From Hydrangea macrophylla (lineage: Eukaryota > Streptophyta > Magnoliopsida > Cornales > Hydrangeaceae): a DNA stretch of 64,000 nucleotides. This document shows positions 58,680-64,000 of this stretch, in pieces; within the stretch, counting starts at the first letter, position 1, and every line of letters begins with the position of its first letter. The position numbers and the translations under genes are program-made. The notes under the pieces were generated by a model. The model was given only the letters and a program-made list of their open reading frames with translations. It made no database searches and was not told the DNA's origin. The DNA lies in NCBI GenBank assembly GCA_033977485.1, contig CM066987.1, positions 51,897,033-51,961,032 of the forward strand. Direction: 5' to 3'.

Positions 58680-59065
58680 AGAGTAATGGTCAGTGTGGCA
58701 TAGTAAGTGCGGTTGAGATTGTGTTGTGGACACTCCCTGGTAAGTGAGTACCAAAGTGTGTTGTGATTGAGATTGCGGCGAGGGTGTCTTTGAAATGCGA
58801 CGGTGGCAAAACTGGACACTCCCTGACGACCATGGTAGCGTCAAAGTGTGTGAAGCCGAACTTGGACATTCCCTGGCACCCATGGTAGTGCTAAAGTGTG
58901 GCCTACGGACACTCCCTGATACCCGAGTCTGGATACTGCGTGAGGGTTCCTTCGGTATTTGCATGGCGGATTAGGTAGTCAAAGTGTGAGGCAATGGACA
59001 CTCCCTGGTACCCCGGACCAAAGTGTGAGCCAAACTGGACATTCCCTGGCACCCCTGTGCTAAAG
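58680..59065 (+). repeat. GGACACTCCCTGG / CAAAGTGTG sub-repeats
   Basis: Six or more copies of TGGACACTCCCTGG, each followed 10-35 bp later by CAAAGTGTG or TAAAGTGTGG, with variable text between. Placed about 0.65-1.05 kb from the LTR 3' end, as are the unrelated sub-repeats in the Tekay-like LTR at 28900. Confidence 0.82.
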
Positions 59066-60784
59066 TGTGGCTATCTTAGCGTTTCAAAGATACTGGTGTG
59101 TGATAGTGGATTGTTGGGTTTTGTCGAGAGAAAAGAGTCGGTAAGATGAGATGGTGCATTGTTCTCATACACGGTCACATATACGTGAATCATATCTTTT
59201 AAATAATGTTGTGCTTAAATGAACTCCTTGCTTTAATATAAACTTGTTGAATTAATCGGGAAATGGAAAATGGTAAATAAGTATGTGTTACATTCAAAGT
59301 TATGTTTTTAATACTCACCAGCTTCTTGAAGCTGACGACGTTGATGCGTCCTGGACATTCGTGTTCAGGTTTTTCAGGTTATGATCAGGCTGAACATTAT
59401 GATTATGCAAACTGAGAATGGCTGCTTTTGGAAGATAAAACTGTTATTAATGTTCCATGCTTTAATTATAAACTGTTTTGTAATAAGGATGACTGTAATA
59501 GATATTAAGTTGTTGTTTTGATTTAAGGCGGTTTGTGCCTTTAGAGACCCCGTGCTGTATTATGTAATAAGTTAGAAAAATATTTGTAAGCTTTGATTGC
59601 TCTACTCTGATTATGGTTTTATTTTGTTCGACGTTTGGGACAGAATCGATCCTTCAAACTATCGCGACCTACGAGTCCATAAAGGAAATTAAACGCTTTC
59701 CATATTTATGCTACGTCGGGGCGTGACACCTTCTCAATCTCTGACTCCTACCTTATCCAAATTCTGATTGAATCAATCCCATTAATTTAGGGATTAACCT
59801 TCTAAATCTAGCTGGACGTGATTAGATTCTTTTCCGAAATGGACTCTTGCTTCCTAAAAATTTGGGATGACGCCATCCTGATAGCTGTGAGTAGCACCGC
59901 CTTCCCCTTTCAATCCATCGGCCTTGTCAACTACCTCTTTCAGCTGAATCAGACTTAACTAATTTTAATGCTTTCTTTCGTGCCTGATTACCTGCTTATG
60001 GCCGATCGGACTCATACAGCCATCCTTCATTACACAGTGTCCGATAGGCCTCGATGCTGCTTCTAATCCATCATCGGGCTGATATCACAACACCCAACAG
60101 CCTGGTGCCTACCATCGGGCTTACAGTCTCCACTAGTCCGATGAGTCATTGATTCCCTGAGCCGGCCTCCCCTCTATCCAACTTCATGCCACTCGGGCTC
60201 AAAAGCCTTTGACGGTTTTTGGGTGCAAACAGCACCTGCTAAATGAGCTGCCACCCTATATTTGGCAGGGACTATGGCATAGTTGAGCTCCAATGCAGTG
60301 TCAAACAAGCTGCCAAATAATAGCATTGCTAAACAACATCTCAAATATGGCAGGGGAAATGGCAGCTCCCAGGTCTGCCAAATCCCAGCAACAGTCATAT
60401 TTGGTTTTGAAAAAAATGAGTTGGCTATGCTGCTGAAGCCACCCCAACGACCATAATTAATTTTTGAAAAAAAGTGTTGTTGGTGAGGACAACTCCCCAA
60501 CAGTCATAATTTTTTTTTTTTGAACACAGTGTGTTTTTTTAATATTTCAATGGCTATAAATCTAAAATTGTTTATAAATATTCTCATTTTTACACTCAAT
60601 TTGTATTGTGCTCAACTTATTTTTGGTCAAAAACATTGGTATAGTTCCTCAAAAAAAAAAAAACATTGGTATAGCATTTAGCATTGGAGCAGAAATGTCA
60701 AATTATAGCATTTGACACTATAGTAATACTAAAAAATAGTTTTGGCATGGAATTAAGATATGACATTTAGCATTGGAGATGGTC

Positions 60785-63055
60785 TAATTGTGTTCCTAGC
60801 ATCTAATATATATATATATATATATATATATGAAACCGGAAGATTTTGGTTTTGCCACGTGGCAGCTTTTAAGAAAAAAAACTTTTACTATTTTCAAATT
60901 TTATTTTTTAATATTATGTTAAAAATTCAATGAGTTTCACATCCTCATTGATTTTTTTCCTCTCTTCCCTGATTTCACTCCCTAACTTCTCTCTCTCACT
61001 TTAGACTCCCTCCCTAAATTTGTAAATCCTATACTTCCATACCATACATGATGTTCGCACATTAGCAAATTAAAACAATTTCCACCCATATCTCTCTCTT
61101 CTCCAACGAATAAAAAGTTGATTTTTAACTCCTTTATCAGTTACATATGAAGCTAAAAAGATGAAATATGCAAATCTGATTTTGTGTGCATTTGACATGT
61201 AAGTGTATATATATTCTTTGCATGCATGGTTTCATGCTTGAATGGATGACTCAATTAACAGACAAGTAGGCTGCCACATTTTTGTTTCTTCTTTTCTTTT
61301 CTTTTTGCTTTTTTTTTTTTTGGTATTTTGTTTTACACTCAGGTGAGTTCTATCTTTACACACACATATACATATTGTGTACATTTTATAATTTCGTATT
61401 TTAAATGATTTGAAAGTTTGAATTGAGTGAGTTATTTCATGTATTTGATGACTTTTGTTTGTATTTGGAGGTGGAGGAACGACGGATACTTTTTGAAAAC
61501 ATACGCAGAAGTAGAACAGACAATTTCAGCCAAGTATTCATTACTTATACTTTTGCATTCAGTCGATCATATATTCCAATCTGAATCTTCCACTAAAATC
61601 TTTACTAATAAAACCTTATTTTACATTATTTCATCATTAGAATCAAATTCACACTTGAAATAGTAATGCAATACAAAATCTGCATGAGATGCTCTATTAA
61701 AATCAGATTAATCAGAGTAAATTTGAATTAATATTTTTAGATAGAATAAAAAAAAATCTTACAGATCTAGAAAATGTCTACTAATAGATTTAGTCTTAAC
61801 TATTTGTATATATATACATATATATATATATTGTACTTTAAATATCACCTACCACGTGAACGAAATACAAGATATATATATAGATCATATTTTGAGATAT
61901 TATGTAACTTATCAATAGAAAGTTTAAAATTTGTCGCAATCATAACTTACCAGAGTTGTAGATAACTCATGGTAAGGATGAAAGAAAATTCCTCAAAATC
62001 GCTTATATATAATATTTTGTAGTAGAAAAAGAACCAAATTAAACCACACACTTGAAGTAATTTTCGGATTCATGATGATCTGCATTTGTATTGTCCTATT
62101 GGTGCTTATGCAATCAATTGTTTACAATTATATGTTCACAATAAAGTGGCTCTTAATAAGTTATGTTGTTCATTCGATATGTTAATTTCTCTTATTATGT
62201 ACTATTGATTTTTCCAGGTTTCCCATAGAACAGGAGATTCAAATCAATCTTAATTTGTGTATTAGGTGTTTCACATTTTCCATTTTACTATCCCGACTTT
62301 ATTCGTCTTCAACTCCTCTGCAAAAACACTGTGAGTTTTCTCTATTCTTCTATGCGAACATGTGAGCATGTTACTTTTTATTGTTTAAATGAATGTACTA
62401 TTTGATAGTGTTCATCGTTAACTCTTCTTCTTTTTAAATTTTTTTTAATGATATTTTATTTTTGCTCATAGGTTTTATTTTTATTTTTATTTGCCTTTGA
62501 AATTTGATTATATTGATTCCTTCATAAAAGATGCAACGATTCTGTTTAACATTTTGTTTTGCACATATTCAACATCTCAGTCGATTTTCACTTTCTCTAT
62601 ATTTCTCACATCCCTTTTTTTAAGTTTAATTTGTATCTTGAATCATGTCATCTCAACAAAAATAGCTTTATAGCATCATTATAAAATAAAATAAAATCAC
62701 TCTATATTTTCTTTCTAAAAATGGTGCAGGTAATTGATAACATTGATAACAAAATAATCATGTACACACAGGGTGAATCAGTAGTAATGAATGCAATCAT
62801 TTTTGGGAAGTTAAAATATATGCAGAACCGTAAGCTCTAAATTAAAAGTTTAAGGGTTAATTGCAAATACACCCTCTGTACTTAGGCCATTTTCACTTTG
62901 CCCCCGATAATTCAAATTGTGTCACTAATACCTCCTATACTTTGGACTAAAGTGAAAAATTAGCTATTTTGTTGAATTTAATAGGTATTAGCAGTGTTTG
63001 ATAACAACTTTTTGAGTTTATCAATAATTATGAACTCAGAAAGCTAAAAATAAAT
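60785..63055. other. AT-rich DNA, no gene; possible Helitron start and MULE-type end
   Basis: No recognised gene. At 60802 the text TCTAATATATATA... and CCGGAAG...GCCACGTGGCA, preceded by A, resembles a Helitron 5' terminus and is homologous to the inverted end at 18242. At 62848 GGGTTAATTGCAAATACACC and the following C-rich blocks look like a left MULE-type end whose partner would be outside the window. No matching 3' ends were found. Confidence 0.35.
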
Positions 63056-63661
63056 TGATACACCCAAATTTGGCTCTATCCTATGACCGAGCGGTTCAAA
63101 TCAGCAGCTAGACCATGCCCCGGGCGAATCATGCACAACTCCTCAGAAGCATCAGCCCGAGCGGTTTATTCTACTCATCATCCCGAGCGGTTCATTCATG
63201 ACCCGGCCAGCACGTCGGGGAAACTGCGCAGGCACATCCCACCGTGGGAACAGCTCATCCGGGCTCACAGGCGTGATCCTGAGCATTACGGGCAGTTTCC
63301 TACTCAAGCTAAAAGACTAATGGAAAGTGCACACTATTTCCTAATCCAATTATGAAATCCCCATAATTAATGCCAATCTATATCAATAGGATTATATTTC
63401 CTTATCCATGTATGAGTAGGTCTCTTACATCTATAAAAGAGACCGCTCACCCCCCATTGAAGGGGCCGCCAACTTCTCAGTCTACACAGCACCTCTATAA
63501 TTCACCATTATACGCATACACCCGGCCGATATTACTGGTAGTGCCGCCCCTCTTCGTTGGCTCACCAGGCCCGCCGGTGATCTGCTAGTGAACGTGCTCA
63601 GACACACCCGTGGACGTAGGTACCTTCATTAACAGGGCCGAACCACATACAAAAAATAGTT

Positions 63662-63708
<47 letters not shown>

Positions 63709-63749
63709 AATTTGCTTTATTTTACTCTTACCAAATTCTGGCATCATCA
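63056..63749 (+). repeat. 5' LTR of a Gypsy element, 694 bp
   Basis: It starts TGATACACCC and ends GGCATCATCA, with a primer site immediately inside. The preceding 5 bases, TAAAT, would be the target duplication; its partner is outside the window. A TATA box TATAAAAG lies at 63432-63439 and a (CT)n run at 63667-63708. Three CCGAGCGGTT motifs lie at 63087, 63157 and 63183. Confidence 0.8.
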
Positions 63750-63752
63750 GCT

Positions 63753-63770
63753 TGGCGCCGTCTGTGGGAA
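63753..63770 (+). promoter_or_regulatory. Primer-binding site of the Gypsy element
   Basis: TGGCGCCGTCTGTGGGAA, 3 nt inside the LTR. TGGCGCC sites of this form are common in Tat- and Athila-type Gypsy elements. Confidence 0.8.
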
Positions 63771-63811
63771 ACGACAAGTCTTCTCATCAAAAAATCTCTT
63801 GACTGATCGTC

Positions 63812-64000
63812 ATGCCACCGAAGAAGGGTAAGAAGGTTGACCAGCAGTCCGACCGGGATGTTCCGTTGGCCCTGGCACCGGCTGCGGCATCCATGACATC
63901 TGAGCAGATCACCGCGACCCTCACATAACTCTTGAAGGGCCAGTGTCAAATCCAGCGACATATCGAAGCCCTGCTGGTCCAGCAAAGCCGTCCTCCAGGG
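63812..64000 (+). pseudogene. gag start of a Gypsy element, cut by the window end
   Basis: The ATG at 63812 codes MPPKKGKKVDQQSDRDVPL, similar in style to the Tat gag start at 56168. A TAA at 63926-63928 interrupts the frame after 38 codons; a Gln codon changed by C to T would explain it, and the same frame stays open to the window end (LLKGQCQIQRHIEALLVQQ). The rest lies outside. Confidence 0.7.

Larger units (their letters stand above)
56792..59728 (+). mobile_element. Solo LTR, Tekay-like, 2937 bp
   Basis: It starts TGTAACAACC and ends GTCGGGGCGTGACA, flanked by a perfect duplication CCTTC (56787-56791 and 59729-59733). The end TTTATGCT...CGGGGCGTGACA matches the Tekay-like LTRs at 28900 and 37246. 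A TATA-like run (57488-57497) precedes a GA-rich leader. A CGCGCGAGCG array (58119-58412) and GGACACTCCCTGGTACC/CAAAGTGTG sub-repeats (58680-59060) lie downstream. No internal region is present. Confidence 0.88.
41059..60231 (-). mobile_element. Ty3/Gypsy Tat-lineage element with antisense plant mobile domain gene
   Basis: LTRs 41059-42115 and 56205-60231 (the latter interrupted) have ends TGTTTGC...GCAAACA. Perfect duplications GCACC lie at 41054-41058 and 60232-60236. Gag-pol reads on the minus strand. The extra archaeal-type RNase H after the normal one, and an antisense plant mobile domain gene between pol and the 3' LTR, are both known marks of the Tat lineage. Two solo LTRs (42840-46023 and 56792-59728) inserted later; without them the element is about 13 kb. 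Many stops and shifts show it is old. Confidence 0.92.
56205..60231 (-). repeat. Tat element 5' LTR, about 1085 bp plus a nested solo LTR
   Basis: The partner of 41059-42115. It is split at 56791 by the solo LTR 56792-59728. It contains a pure TG run (56251-56280) where the partner has CG-bearing text. Confidence 0.9.
41041..60784. mobile_element. PIF/Harbinger-type MITE, about 570 bp, split by a Tat element
   Basis: The left tip (41041-41058, GGCCATCTCCAAGGCACC) and the right part (60232-60784, ending TTAGCATTGGAGATGGTC) are the two halves of one element. The ends are inverted copies and TAA flanks both (41038-41040 and 60785-60787). The right part includes text like the 20731-21182 MITE (AGCATTGGAGAT). 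The Tat element inserted 18 bp from the left end. Confidence 0.72.

Overview
This is nuclear DNA of a flowering plant, most likely a eudicot: AT-rich, full of dinucleotide and trinucleotide runs, and built almost wholly of transposable elements nested in one another. No intact host gene, tRNA, rRNA or CRISPR array was recognised. Every gene seen is carried by, or was moved by, a mobile element, and almost all are broken. The species cannot be named from the sequence alone.

Layout. 1-10.7 kb holds small elements: a hAT-like MITE (2138-2558), a miniature LTR retrotransposon or TRIM (2628-3018), a SINE-like retroposon (3673-3813), a Mutator-type foldback MITE (3924-4199), a LINE-like tail (5084-5884) and a 700-bp array of the palindrome GTGAAATTTCAC (8225-8935). 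10.75-16.35 kb is a Mutator-like element (MULE) with a MuDR-type transposase pseudogene split by a Copia-like solo LTR, plus a small GRF zinc-finger/membrane-anchor gene. 18-22.5 kb holds repeat fragments, including a non-autonomous MULE-like element that contains a PIF/Harbinger-type MITE.

22.48-41.02 kb is a second MULE of the FAR1/Jittery type, bounded by about 173-bp inverted repeats and a 9-bp target duplication (8 of 9 bases agree). Its transposase exon is split by a 3.26-kb solo LTR. Its intron holds a complete 10.65-kb Ty3/Gypsy chromovirus (Tekay-like, minus strand) with a target duplication of ATCAC. The splice phases of the interrupted gene still fit.

41.04-60.78 kb is a Harbinger-type MITE split by a Ty3/Gypsy element of the Tat lineage (41059-60231, minus strand, target duplication GCACC). 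The Tat element carries a decayed gag-pol and, on the opposite strand, a decayed gene for a plant mobile domain protein. Two more solo LTRs lie in it, one inside the plant mobile domain gene and one inside its 5' LTR. 63056-64000 is the start of another Gypsy element, cut by the window edge.

Most notable pattern. At least six unrelated LTRs each carry a short array of a different GC-containing palindrome or near-palindrome: CAATCGATTG, CAGTCGACTG, GTGCCGCGGCAC-like, GGCACTCAGTGAATGCC-like, CGCGCGAGCG and CCGAGCGG. In five of the six an array lies about 70-350 bp upstream of the likely TATA box. The motif sequences differ but the position and architecture repeat, which points to a shared regulatory or structural role not explained by the elements' coding content.
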